From positions 74,994 through 138,993 of the forward strand of contig JBDSXW010000059.1 of the NCBI GenBank assembly GCA_039925965.1: 64,000 bases of DNA, written 5' to 3'. Position numbers and translations under genes: made by a program. The stretch is from JAZKFT01 sp039925965 (GTDB lineage Bacteria; Bacteroidota; Bacteroidia; Chitinophagales; Chitinophagaceae). Below the pieces are notes generated by a model that was not told the DNA's origin, did no database searches, and worked only from the letters and a program-made list of their open reading frames with translations. Shown piece by piece: positions 43,015-51,689 of this stretch. The stretch's first letter is position 1, and every line of letters starts with the position of its first letter.

Positions 43015-43042
43015 AATCCCCAATCCCTAATCCCCAATCCCC
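43015..43042 (-). repeat. Heptamer inverted arm, right (AATCCCC)
   Basis: Four 7-bp units in phase, the reverse complement of those at 42561. It begins 12 bases after the S23 stop codon and overlaps the last codons and TAG of the minus-strand D-aminoacylase gene, whose final residues (GPGIGD) are encoded by the repeat. Confidence 0.9.
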
Positions 43043-44598
43043 GGCCCTCGCAAAGTAACACCGCTTCTAACCCCGTTATGCTTGCCATTCTCCACCACCA
43101 GCTTTCCATTAACCACTACAAACTGAAACCCGGTTGAATATTGGTGTGGATTGTCGAATGTAGAAAGATCAGCAACTGTTTTTTCGTCGAAGACAACGAT
43201 GTCGGCGGCCATGCCGGCTTTGATGAGCCCCCGGTCTTTGAGTTGAAATTTTTGAGCGGGTAAGCTGGTCATGCGGCGGACGGCTTCTTCCAGGCTCAGC
43301 ACTTTTTCTTCACGTACATATTTGGCGAGTACCCGGGCATTGGTGCCGTAGCCACGCGGATGGGGCATGCCTACTTTAAATGCACGGATGCTGGCATCGG
43401 AGGCAAACATGTCGAAGGGATAGGCCATGATATGTGTAACATCCCATTCGCTCATGCCATGAAACACCGCGCTGGCGCCACCTTGTTCCATCATATCGCA
43501 GATGGTTTCGCCTTCTGTTGCGGCATTGTGTTTGCGGCCTTTTAGCAGGTTGATTTGCTCGACGCTCTTGCCGTTTAGCGTGGTGTCGGGTTTATAATAG
43601 GCTACCACAGCATAACTAAAATGTTTGAGTTTGCGCTTCTTCAGGCTCTTCAGCATTTCGGCAATAACTGATTTTCTGATGGCTGGATTTTGTAAGCGTG
43701 CCCTGATAGAATCCTGCCCATCGGCCAGTACCCAATCTGGTAGCAAAGTACTGAGCGAAGTGCTGCTGGCGGTGTAAGGATATTGATCGATGGTTACGTC
43801 GATGCCTTCCAGCCGTGCCTGTTTGATCATCTCCAAAGTTTGCTCACTGCGTTTCCAGTTTTGCTGGCCACTCACTTTGAAATGGCTGATCTCAACTGGC
43901 ATTCCGGCTTCCTTCCCAATGTTTAAGGCTTCAGCGATGGCCTGCGTTACGCTGTCACCTTCGTTACGCATATGGGTAGCATACAGGCCATGATACCGGG
44001 CGGCTACTTTTGCCAGCCGCAAAACTTCACTGGTTTGGCTATAAGTGCCGGGGATGTAAATAAGCCCTGTCGACAAGCCCATGGCGCCATCTTTCATGGC
44101 CTTTTCCACGATACCTTCCATCTGTTGCAATTCGGCTTCTGTGGGCAGCCTGCTGGCCCGGCCCATCACCGCTTTGCGCACATCGTTATGGCCAATCAGT
44201 ACACCTACATTGATAGAGATTTTAAGGCTGTCGATAAAATGTAAATATTTAGCTATATCGGGATCTGAGGAACCGCAGTTGCCGGTGATGCAGGTAGTAA
44301 CACCGTCGAGGATAAAATTGTCTGCTGTAGGTGTTTGGGCCTCATCGCCTTCCAGGTGGGTATGCACATCTATAAAGCCGGGAGCGATTATCAGGCCTTT
44401 TGCATCAATGGTATTAGCGGCAGCAAGATTACCCAGATTTCCAACACCGGTAATCTTTCCATTGGTGATCGCGACATCACCATAAAACCAACTGTTACCG
44501 GTGCCATCAATGATCTTTCCATTTTTGAAAATGATATCGGCCTTGTTTTGACCAAAAGAAAACGCAGGTACAAAAAAGAATAACAAAAAGTATTTCAT
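43027..44598 (-). CDS. Secreted D-aminoacylase / N-acyl-D-amino-acid deacylase (amidohydrolase)
   Basis: The 523 residues open with a signal peptide (MKYFLLFFFVPAFSFGQ). Metal-site motifs are APGFIDVHTHLEGD, VTTCITGNCG, GLIYIPGTYSQTSE, ATHMRNEGDS, PVEISHFKVSG and MFASDASI, which place it with D-aminoacylases of the amidohydrolase superfamily. It would remove acyl groups from N-acyl-D-amino acids outside the cytoplasm. The last six residues and the stop come from the heptamer arm at 43015, so the original C-terminus may have been altered. Confidence 0.88.
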   Translation of the reverse strand: MKYFLLFFFVPAFSFGQNKADIIFKNGKIIDGTGNSWFYGDVAITNGKITGVGNLGNLAAANTIDAKGLIIAPGFIDVHTHLEGDEAQTPTADNFILDGVTTCITGNCGSSDPDIAKYLHFIDSLKISINVGVLIGHNDVRKAVMGRASRLPTEAELQQMEGIVEKAMKDGAMGLSTGLIYIPGTYSQTSEVLRLAKVAARYHGLYATHMRNEGDSVTQAIAEALNIGKEAGMPVEISHFKVSGQQNWKRSEQTLEMIKQARLEGIDVTIDQYPYTASSTSLSTLLPDWVLADGQDSIRARLQNPAIRKSVIAEMLKSLKKRKLKHFSYAVVAYYKPDTTLNGKSVEQINLLKGRKHNAATEGETICDMMEQGGASAVFHGMSEWDVTHIMAYPFDMFASDASIRAFKVGMPHPRGYGTNARVLAKYVREEKVLSLEEAVRRMTSLPAQKFQLKDRGLIKAGMAADIVVFDEKTVADLSTFDNPHQYSTGFQFVVVNGKLVVENGKHNGVRSGVTLRGPGIGD

Positions 44599-44622
44599 GC
44601 AGGCAATTTAAGCCTAATGCGG

Positions 44623-44662
44623 GTTAGTTTGATTGGTTGATTGGTTGAAAGGTGAAAGATGG
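44623..44662 (+). repeat. 8-bp array (core GATTGGTT)
   Basis: Five 8-bp units in phase, two of them identical (GATTGGTT), just upstream of the D-aminoacylase start codon. The same word in reverse complement (ACCAATCA) forms the array at 46120-46171. The pair faces inward around zapA, its partner gene and a VOC gene. Confidence 0.6.
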
Positions 44663-44689
44663 ATGGCACTTGATGCTTTTGAAATCCAA

Positions 44690-44983
44690 TCAGGAAACTA
44701 CCTTATCCAGCAATCTGGAAATGCGCTCGAGTTCACTTGTCAACTCCTGTTGCTGCATGATATTATTTACTTCGCCAACTGGCTGGGTGGCGAACCAGAG
44801 TATGGCCATTGCAATATAGTCCTGCATGTCTTTACCAGCTAGTGTGGACTTGAATTCCAGGACTTTCTGGTTGATGAGCTTTACCGTTTTTCGCAGGCTT
44901 TGCTCTTCGTGGGTTTCCACACGAACGCGGTAGCTGCGGTCGGCGATGGTAACACTTACGGGTATTAATTTTTCCTCACTCAT
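44690..44983 (-). CDS. zapA: Cell division protein ZapA
   Basis: This 97-residue protein has an N-terminal beta/alpha domain (LIPVSVTIADRSYRVRVETHEE) and a C-terminal coiled coil (FATQPVGEVNNIMQQQELTSELERISRLL). This matches ZapA, which bundles FtsZ filaments at the division site. The length is normal. The start codon overlaps the end of the upstream coiled-coil gene by 8 bases, which suggests translational coupling. Confidence 0.88.
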   Translation of the reverse strand: MSEEKLIPVSVTIADRSYRVRVETHEEQSLRKTVKLINQKVLEFKSTLAGKDMQDYIAMAILWFATQPVGEVNNIMQQQELTSELERISRLLDKVVS

Positions 44984-45284
44984 TCAGTAATGTGATGGCT
45001 TTATCGATATGACGGATATATTCGTTGATACGCTTCTCCAGGTTTTTTTTACCGGCTTCGTCCATGTTTTTGCCGGTGGTTTGGAGGATGGCAACCTGAT
45101 CTTTTAATAGTCTTTCCTGCTCCAGCCACACGGCTTTTTGCTGCGCTGCAATTTGCAGGTCTGTTTTCAACCTGGTATTTTCTTTTTTGAGTTGTTCATG
45201 TTCCTTTACCAGCTTTTGGAGCCGGGTAACGATGTCATGAAGAAGCGATTGATGCGGCACAGCGTGTGTTTTAGTCGGAAACAA
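44976..45284 (-). CDS. Coiled-coil protein coupled to zapA
   Basis: This 102-residue protein is almost wholly helical: HDIVTRLQKLVKEHEQLKKENTRLKTDLQ (about 16-45) is a clear coiled coil, followed by a second helical segment ending INEYIRHIDKAITLLNE. It overlaps zapA by 8 bases. The shape and position suggest a ZapB-like divisome helper, but the sequence does not prove homology to ZapB. Confidence 0.7.
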   Translation of the reverse strand: MFPTKTHAVPHQSLLHDIVTRLQKLVKEHEQLKKENTRLKTDLQIAAQQKAVWLEQERLLKDQVAILQTTGKNMDEAGKKNLEKRINEYIRHIDKAITLLNE

Positions 45285-45350
45285 AGAGTAAAATAAATAA
45301 ACTTTCTGAACCGCTTATTTTATATAGTTGGTTTGGGGAGAAACAATTCC

Positions 45351-45439
45351 TTGGTCATTAGTCGTTTGGGTCATGAAGTCAATGCCCTATTGACGCAATA
45401 ATCTTATAACAGCTGACAACTAAATAGTGGCTAATCACG
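45351..45439. repeat. 8-bp periodic element with inverted arms (GTCAAT family)
   Basis: The left arm at 45351-45390 has five 8-bp units in phase (TTGGTCAT, TGGGTCAT, GAAGTCAA). The right arm at 45404-45435 has four units in reverse orientation (ATTAGCCA and CTATTTAG on the minus strand). It sits between the coiled-coil gene and the VOC gene, both on the minus strand, ending 8 bases from the VOC stop codon. Confidence 0.65.
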
Positions 45440-45442
45440 TTT

Positions 45443-45850
45443 TTATACCTGGTTAAGTGTGCCAAAATTCAGTTGCCATGCGACGCCAAACTGGTCGGTT
45501 ACCCAGGCATACCTATCGCTGAATGGATACGTGCCCAATGGCATCAAAACGCTGCCGCCTGCGGACAGTTTTTCAAAAAGGATTTTTATCTCCTGTTCGC
45601 TCTTACAACTTACATAGATCGACATGGCCGGTGTAAAGGTAAAACCATGCACAGGCGGGCTGTCGATACACATAAACTGCTGGCCGGCCAGGGTAAAAGT
45701 TGCATGTTGTACTGAGTTTTCGGCACCCATATCACCTTTGTCGTTACGTTTTATACTGATGATGGCGGAATCTTTAAATAGAGAGATGTAGAAGTTCATA
45801 GCTGCTTCGGCCTTGCCTTCGAACATCAAAAAAGTGGTGAGTTTTTGCAT
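45443..45850 (-). CDS. VOC-family (PhnB-like) protein
   Basis: This 135-residue protein has FLMFEGKAEAAMNFYISLF at the start, then HATFTLAGQQFMCIDSPPVHGFTF, and near the end SDRYAWVTDQFGVAWQL. This is the paired beta-alpha-beta-beta-beta pattern of the PhnB-like subgroup of the vicinal oxygen chelate superfamily. The subgroup often lacks a known substrate. Nothing nearby suggests a pathway. Confidence 0.82.
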   Translation of the reverse strand: MQKLTTFLMFEGKAEAAMNFYISLFKDSAIISIKRNDKGDMGAENSVQHATFTLAGQQFMCIDSPPVHGFTFTPAMSIYVSCKSEQEIKILFEKLSAGGSVLMPLGTYPFSDRYAWVTDQFGVAWQLNFGTLNQV

Positions 45851-46119
45851 GGCAATGGTATTTTCTTTTAGATAAGAGCAAGGTTTTGCCTTTGGTCAAA
45901 CTATCTAATTGTTTCAATAGCGTACGCAAGGCGAATGTGAGAATCCTGGATCAAGGGTGTGTTTCTTTTTGAGTTCAAATTTTCGGTGCCGCTGCCACCC
46001 CCGGTTTTCAGCATTAGGCCAAAACCTGCCCCTTCTGATGCATCGGGACGGGGGAGACTGTGCGGCGGCGCCCTGTTTTTAGTCACTTCAAGCACGGGCA
46101 GATGGGTTATTGCGGGTTT
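45851..46119. other. Intergenic region without recognisable gene
   Basis: Between the VOC gene and pheT, before the 8-bp array. Short frames exist on both strands but none has family features. Confidence 0.4.
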
Positions 46120-46171
46120 GCCAATTAACTATCCGCCAATAAACCAATCACCAATCACTATTCAACCAACC
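46120..46171 (-). repeat. 8-bp array (core CCAATCAC) ending at the pheT stop codon
   Basis: Six 8-bp units in phase (CCAATAAA, CCAATCAC, CAATCACT), the reverse-complement word of the array at 44623. It abuts the stop codon of pheT at 46172. Confidence 0.55.
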
Positions 46172-48601
46172 CTACTTCCTGATATCCGCGCCTAGTTCTT
46201 TTTCAAAAGCCAGGATGATGCGGTTCATGTTGCTGTCGATATCTTTATCTGTCATGGTTTTTTCTTCGTCGAGGAAGGTGAAGTTGATGGCCATGGACTT
46301 TTTACCGGCGCCCAATTTTTCACTTTCGAATACATCAAACAATTTCATGCCCGTTAATTTGCCGGCCCTGGCATTTTTTACAGCAGCTTCTATTTCGGCA
46401 TAGGCGGTGGCGCTATTGACAACGATCGCAAGGTCTCTTTCCACGGCCGGGAATTTCGTGATCTCTTTAAATGCCAGCTTCTGCTTCTTGGCTTTTTTTA
46501 CCAGGCCTTCCCAATTGATATCTGCGTAAAACACTGGCTGTTTGATATCGAATCGTCCCAGCCTTTGTTTGCTAATCATACCAGCAACGCCATACTCTTT
46601 TTTATCAATGATGATGCTGAAGGCCGATGAAAGATTGGTGGCGCTGGTGTTGGCTTCGAGGATAAAATCGGTAATGCCGGTTAACCGTAAAACTTGCTGC
46701 AACACACCTTTCAGATAGTACAGGTCTGCTTTTTCAGCCTTGCTTTTCCACCCGGCGTTGGCCATGTCTCCTGTAATGTAAAAGCTTAGGTGCTGTGCTT
46801 CGCTATAGGCCCCAACACCAGTGGTGGCGTAGGTTTTGCCAAACTCAAATAATTTCAGGTCGGCATTCTTACGGTTGATATTGTAAGAGACCGACTCTAG
46901 CCCGGTTTCCATCATTGAGGGCCGCATCACATCCAGGTCGGCACTCAGGTTGTTTATCATTTTCACACTCTGCTTCAGTATTTCTTCCGGGTAATACTGG
47001 CTGTTGGTAATGCTGTTGGTGAAAATTTCATTGAAGCCAAGCCCCGCCAGGTAGTTGGCTGCTTTTTCCTTCCAGGCTTCATCCACGCTTAAAAAATCGT
47101 TGGCAGGCGCGATGGTGATATAGTCAGGTATTTCAACATTATCCAGGCCGTCGATGCGCATCACTTCCTCCACAATATCCGCAGGCAGACTGATATCGGG
47201 CTTACTGAACGGTACGGCCACCCAAAGGTCGTCGATGGCGTCTTTGATGATTTCAAAGCCCAGACTTTCGAGTATTTTTTTGACGGTATCCGGGTGGTAA
47301 TTTTTGCCACTCAGTTTTTTCAAATACTGGTAGCGGATGGCAAATTCTTTTTTGATTGCGGGTTTTGGATACACATCCACAATATCGCTGGCAATTTCGC
47401 CTCCGGCAAGTTCTTTAATCATCAACGCAGCCCGTTTCAATACGTTGACGCAGTTGCTGATGTCCACGCCTTTTTCAAAGTGGGTCGCGGCATCCGTGCG
47501 AAGACCATGGCGTACACTTGTTTTGCGAATGCTCACCGGGCTGAACCAGGCGCTTTCCAAAAAGATACTGGTGGTACTATCCGTAACGCCACTATGCAAG
47601 CCGCCAAAAACACCGCCGATACACATGGGTGCTTCGGCGTTACAGATCATCAGGTCTTCGGCGTTCAGCTTCCTTTCTTTTTCATCCAGCGTCAAGAAGG
47701 GCGTTCCTTCCGGCAGACATTTAACGATAATCGTGTGGCCTTTTACCATGGCGGCATCGAATGCATGTAATGGCTGGCCGGTTTCATGCAGGATAAAATT
47801 CGTGATGTCTACGATATTATTGATGGGCCTCAGACCGATCGCTTTCAGCTTGTCCTGTAGCCATTTCGGGCTTTGTTTTACCTGTACACCGGTGATGCTA
47901 ACGCCAGCATAACGTTTGCAGGCTTCTGCATTTTCAATGGAGACGCTTATTTTAAGCCCATCCGGTTTATCCGCTTTAAACTGGTTTATATAGGGCAGTT
48001 TCGCGGTGGTTTTTTTATCGTGCATGGTGAGCCAGGCGCATACATCTTTGGCCGTACCAATATGGCTCATAGCGTCCATGCGATTGGGCGTGAGACCTAT
48101 TTCGTAGATCCAGTCGGTATAAGGTTTAAAGTATTCGGCGGCTGCAGTTCCAGGTTTGGCTGTAGGGTCCAGGATCATGATGCCGGCATGGCTTTCGCCA
48201 AGGCCAATTTCATCTTCCGCGCAGATCATACCCTGGCTTTCACTGCCACGGATCTTCGCCTTTTTCATGGTCATCGGGTCGCCCTTGGTGGGGTAGATGG
48301 TGGTGCCGATAGTTGCCACCACTACCTTTTGGCCGGCTGCTACATTGGGTGCGCCGCACACGATTTGCAAAGGTTCGCCGCTGCCAATATTTACCTTGGT
48401 AAGGCTTAGTTTGTCTGCATCGGGATGTTTTTCACATTCCAGCACTTCACCAATTACCAGGCCCTGCATACCACCCTTTACAGCTTCATATTTTTCGAGG
48501 CTTTCCACTTCTAAGCCAATGGAGGTAAGGATCTTACTCAATTTCTGCGGTTCTACTTTTTCAGGAAGGTATTCGCCTAACCAGTTGTAACTAATCGTCA
48601 T
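46172..48601 (-). CDS. pheT: Phenylalanine-tRNA ligase beta subunit
   Basis: This 809-residue protein opens MTISYNWLGEYLPEKVEP. A tRNA-binding (OB) domain at about 40-155 has VIGEVLECEKHPDADKLS and QIVCGAPNVAAGQKV. B3/B4 follows at about 215-380, B5 at about 405-475, and a C-terminal anticodon-binding FDX-ACB domain begins FPAVERDLAIVVN. It charges tRNA-Phe together with the alpha subunit, which is encoded elsewhere. The length is normal for the family. Confidence 0.95.
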   Translation of the reverse strand: MTISYNWLGEYLPEKVEPQKLSKILTSIGLEVESLEKYEAVKGGMQGLVIGEVLECEKHPDADKLSLTKVNIGSGEPLQIVCGAPNVAAGQKVVVATIGTTIYPTKGDPMTMKKAKIRGSESQGMICAEDEIGLGESHAGIMILDPTAKPGTAAAEYFKPYTDWIYEIGLTPNRMDAMSHIGTAKDVCAWLTMHDKKTTAKLPYINQFKADKPDGLKISVSIENAEACKRYAGVSITGVQVKQSPKWLQDKLKAIGLRPINNIVDITNFILHETGQPLHAFDAAMVKGHTIIVKCLPEGTPFLTLDEKERKLNAEDLMICNAEAPMCIGGVFGGLHSGVTDSTTSIFLESAWFSPVSIRKTSVRHGLRTDAATHFEKGVDISNCVNVLKRAALMIKELAGGEIASDIVDVYPKPAIKKEFAIRYQYLKKLSGKNYHPDTVKKILESLGFEIIKDAIDDLWVAVPFSKPDISLPADIVEEVMRIDGLDNVEIPDYITIAPANDFLSVDEAWKEKAANYLAGLGFNEIFTNSITNSQYYPEEILKQSVKMINNLSADLDVMRPSMMETGLESVSYNINRKNADLKLFEFGKTYATTGVGAYSEAQHLSFYITGDMANAGWKSKAEKADLYYLKGVLQQVLRLTGITDFILEANTSATNLSSAFSIIIDKKEYGVAGMISKQRLGRFDIKQPVFYADINWEGLVKKAKKQKLAFKEITKFPAVERDLAIVVNSATAYAEIEAAVKNARAGKLTGMKLFDVFESEKLGAGKKSMAINFTFLDEEKTMTDKDIDSNMNRIILAFEKELGADIRK

Positions 48602-48716
48602 AATGCTTGTTGCTGTATGTGAGCGAAAATACGAATCCGATGATAGCCTGCCTCTACTTTTTCATGGGGTTGACTCTTAAGCTGTTATTACCCGATAGTC
48701 GGGCATTTTTACACCC

Positions 48717-48724
48717 TATTTTTG
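48717..48724 (+). promoter_or_regulatory. Candidate -7 promoter box TATTTTTG
   Basis: A TAnnTTTG match 73 bases upstream of the FemAB/GNAT-like gene. No -33 box was found at the usual distance. Confidence 0.3.
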
Positions 48725-48796
48725 TATACCACGGTTTTATTTATTTTGGCCGATATTGGCCACTGACCGGTACAAAACGAAGGAGCCACAGAATCT

Positions 48797-49714
48797 ATGA
48801 CCATCCGTTTTCTACAACATAACGAAATAGATAAGCCCCGCTGGGATGAGATGCTGCACCAGAGCGTAAACGGGCTGATTTATGCCCGGAGTGTATACCT
48901 GGACCATCTCTGTCCTGGCTGGACTGCATTGGTGAGCGATGATTATAGGTATGTGATGCCGTTGACCCACAAAAAAAAGTTTGGAATCGGCTACCTGTAC
49001 CAGCCACCATTTTGCCAACAATTAGGTGTTTTTGGCCGGACATCCATCACCCCGGAACTGATGGCTACGTTTATTGAGGAAGCAAAAAAGCAATTTTCCT
49101 TCGCTGAAATTTTTCTGAATTACAACAATATGGTTGCAAGCTCTGAAGGGGTTCTGTTGCACAAAAATTACATGCTGTATCTGGGTAGGAATTATGAAGC
49201 TATCAGGAATGGGTACACCAATGACCTTGTGAAAAAAAACTTGCAGCGGACTCATAAGTTCAATTTACAATATGTTGTTAGTGTAAATATAGATCTTGCT
49301 GTTGCCACATTTCATGAACTCTATGGTAGTCGGACCCCGCATGTTACTGCAAATGATTACGATGCATTGACTGCATTGGCAAAACAACTAATCGCAACTG
49401 GAAATGCTTTGGTACGGGAAGTAAAAATGCCCAATGGAGAACTGCTGGCCTGCGGCTTGTTCCTGAAAGACCAGCACCGCATTTACAATATCGCTTCTTC
49501 CACGTTGCCCAATGGCAGAACTTTTGAAGCCAATCATTTTTTGTTTGATCAATTGATACAGGAATTTGCCGGAACCAGCCTACAGCTTGATTTTGAAGGT
49601 AGCGATATACCCGGCATAGAGCGATTTTATCAAAAATTTGGCTCCGTTAATCAGCCGTATTATTTTTTAAAATGGAATGAATTGCCATGGCCGGCGAGGC
49701 TGTTGAAGAAATAA
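48797..49714 (+). CDS. FemAB/GNAT-like acyltransferase of unknown substrate
   Basis: This 305-residue protein resembles the double-GNAT (FemAB/BioF2-like) group. The N-terminal half has RWDEMLHQSVNGLIYARSVYLD and YLYQPPFCQQLGVFG. The C-terminal half has MPNGELLACGLFLKDQHRIYNI, GRTFEANHFLFDQLIQEF and DFEGSDIPGIERFYQKFG, the last typical of these proteins. Such enzymes attach amino acids or acyl groups to cell-wall or lipid acceptors. It converges with the Rpn gene, 5 bases apart. Confidence 0.65.
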   Translation: MTIRFLQHNEIDKPRWDEMLHQSVNGLIYARSVYLDHLCPGWTALVSDDYRYVMPLTHKKKFGIGYLYQPPFCQQLGVFGRTSITPELMATFIEEAKKQFSFAEIFLNYNNMVASSEGVLLHKNYMLYLGRNYEAIRNGYTNDLVKKNLQRTHKFNLQYVVSVNIDLAVATFHELYGSRTPHVTANDYDALTALAKQLIATGNALVREVKMPNGELLACGLFLKDQHRIYNIASSTLPNGRTFEANHFLFDQLIQEFAGTSLQLDFEGSDIPGIERFYQKFGSVNQPYYFLKWNELPWPARLLKK

Positions 49715-49719
49715 AACGC

Positions 49720-50637
49720 TTACTGAATATCCGCTCTCAATCTTTGAACAAAGGTTTCAGGAACGCCAGCAATGGATGCTATTTTGGTATTCGAAAAGTC
49801 AGTGGAAGTTATAAGATTGGTCACAAAGATTTTATTTCTTTCATCACGCGCTTCTTCCCTCCCTTTTTTCTCTCCTTTTAATTCTCCTTTTTTCTCTGCC
49901 AATTGCAGTAGTAATTCCTCTATACCCATGGTTTTACGATTTCCGGTTAATGATAGAATTTCATTTTCAAATTTAATACTATTATCTAAGCTGGCAAAGA
50001 CAACGTAATTTCTGATAAAATTAAAGAGCGCCCTTATTGTTGCTATTGGAGTCTTCTTTTCCAGCAAATTTCGGATGAGTTGTAGCTTTAAGTCAAACAA
50101 TTTTTCATCGCTTACAGTTTTGTTTTTGATGGCCGACAATGCCGTTAGAATGACTACAGCAAATGGATTCGGATCGTTGAGTAGTTGGTCTTCGTCCTGG
50201 TCAAGAATTTTATAAGTTTTGAATTCAAACACATTCTTTGTTCCTAAAAATTCGTACCCGAAAAAAGATGGACGGTACTTTTTGTTTGCATCAGAAAAAA
50301 TGGCAATGGCTGCTACTTTTTTACCATATCTGTCGAGGATACGATAGAAGTAGGTAAACATGCGATTGGCAAAATCCTTATCCTTATAACCCTGTACTTC
50401 AATGTGGATCAATATCCATTCCTCCGCACCGCTGGTGGTAAATACTTTGACCAGCTTATCTACATATTTTGGGGATTGCAGATTTTCTACAGGAAACAAT
50501 TGTTCAAGCTCCTTATCCAGGAACTCAAAGCCTTTACTGAAATCAAACAAGGGCAAATGTTCTTGATAGAAAAAACGAAGAAAATAACCAAAGAGATTTT
50601 CTAAAATGCCTTTCCAAAGTATATCGTTCCTTATCAT
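49720..50637 (-). CDS. Rpn-family PD-(D/E)XK nuclease, second copy
   Basis: The frame opens at 50667, but the ATG at 50637 (MIRNDILWKGILENLF) aligns with the start of the paralogue at 33880, so I use that (305 residues). Catalytic motifs are KYVDKLVKVFTTSGAE (Asp) and ILIHIEVQGY (E-x-Q). The C-terminal coiled stretch reads KKGELKGEKKGREEARDE instead of GMEK repeats, and the end FVQRLRADIQ parallels FVRKIQEGLK of the first copy. The two are diverged paralogues. No transposon ends were found. Confidence 0.84.
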   Translation of the reverse strand: MIRNDILWKGILENLFGYFLRFFYQEHLPLFDFSKGFEFLDKELEQLFPVENLQSPKYVDKLVKVFTTSGAEEWILIHIEVQGYKDKDFANRMFTYFYRILDRYGKKVAAIAIFSDANKKYRPSFFGYEFLGTKNVFEFKTYKILDQDEDQLLNDPNPFAVVILTALSAIKNKTVSDEKLFDLKLQLIRNLLEKKTPIATIRALFNFIRNYVVFASLDNSIKFENEILSLTGNRKTMGIEELLLQLAEKKGELKGEKKGREEARDERNKIFVTNLITSTDFSNTKIASIAGVPETFVQRLRADIQ

Positions 50638-50685
50638 AAGGCCAGGAATGTAGGGCATTGGGTTCAACGGTCCAATTCAGATACA

Positions 50686-51567
50686 TTAATCGAACAAATC
50701 AGAACTCAGGTATCTGTCTCCGCGGTCGCAAACGATAAATACGATTACACCTTCTATCAATTCTTTAGCTAATTCGATAGCTGCATGTGCCGCACCACCA
50801 CTACTCATGCCGCTGAAAATGGCTTCCTCCCTGGCCAGTTTTTTTGCCATGATACGGGCATCTTTTTCTTCAATTTCTATGATGCGGTCTACACGGCTTT
50901 TGTTGAAAATCGTGGGCAGGTAAGCCTCGGGCCATTTGCGGATGCCAGGAATTCTTGACCCGTCCGTTGGCTGGCAACCTACGATTTGTACATCCGGGTT
51001 TTGCTCCTTCAAATATTGTGATACACCCATGATGGTTCCCGTAGTTCCCATCGACGAAACAAAATGGGTGATTTTCTGATCAGTGTCCGTCCAGATTTCA
51101 GGGCCGGTGGTTTTATAATGCATGCCCGGGTTGTCAGCGTTGCCAAACTGGTTCAGCATCACGAAGCCACCTTTAGCGACTTGCGCATTTGCATAGTCGA
51201 TAGCGCCTTCCATAGATTGTTCTTTGGGCGTGAGGGTCACTTTCGCACCAAAGGCTTCCATCGTCAAAACCCGCTCCCGGGTGGCATCTTCGGGCATCAC
51301 CAGTTCTATCGGCACATTAAAAAGACTGGCAATCATGGCCAGCGCAATACCGGTATTGCCGCTTGTGGCTTCCACCAATGTAATGCCTGGTTTGATCTCC
51401 TCCCGGTCGAGGGCGCCTTTGATCATACCATAAGCTGCGCGGTCTTTTACACTGCCACCGGGATTGTTGCCTTCGAGCTTGCCGTAGATGGTGACGTTTT
51501 TATTGGGATTTAATTTTTTTAATTCAACAAGTGGGGTGTTGCCTACGAGGTCTAAAATGCCGGCCAT
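50686..51567 (-). CDS. cysM: Cysteine synthase (CysK/CysM family)
   Basis: The ATG at 51567 gives the usual start MAGILDLVGNTPLVEL (293 residues); the upstream extension to 51639 is not conserved in type. The PLP Lys is in NNPGGSVKDRAAYG, the substrate loop is VEATSGNTGIALA, the phosphate loop is SSMGTTGTIMG, and the C-terminal FSGMSSGGAAHAA is standard. It makes cysteine from O-acetylserine (or phosphoserine) and sulfide. Sulfite-using relatives make cysteate, which cannot be told apart by eye. A decayed cysteine desulfurase lies divergently upstream. Confidence 0.88.
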   Translation of the reverse strand: MAGILDLVGNTPLVELKKLNPNKNVTIYGKLEGNNPGGSVKDRAAYGMIKGALDREEIKPGITLVEATSGNTGIALAMIASLFNVPIELVMPEDATRERVLTMEAFGAKVTLTPKEQSMEGAIDYANAQVAKGGFVMLNQFGNADNPGMHYKTTGPEIWTDTDQKITHFVSSMGTTGTIMGVSQYLKEQNPDVQIVGCQPTDGSRIPGIRKWPEAYLPTIFNKSRVDRIIEIEEKDARIMAKKLAREEAIFSGMSSGGAAHAAIELAKELIEGVIVFIVCDRGDRYLSSDLFD

Positions 51568-51689
51568 GGTATTTGATTTTTGGTGGGTTGATGATACGCT
51601 GATACACCAATATAAAACCAATTGTTGCGGGCAAGACAAATTGTCTGTAGAATTAGTAGACTTTGGGGATAGAATATTGTATCGGGCTG

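Noticed and set aside
42561..43042. Telomere-like repeats or a classic insertion sequence
   Set aside because: The GGGGATT units resemble telomere words but are few, internal and inverted; no transposase or target-site duplication was seen.
47294..48409. Long plus-strand frames opposite pheT
   Set aside because: Shadows of the intact 809-residue PheT frame; no motif of their own.
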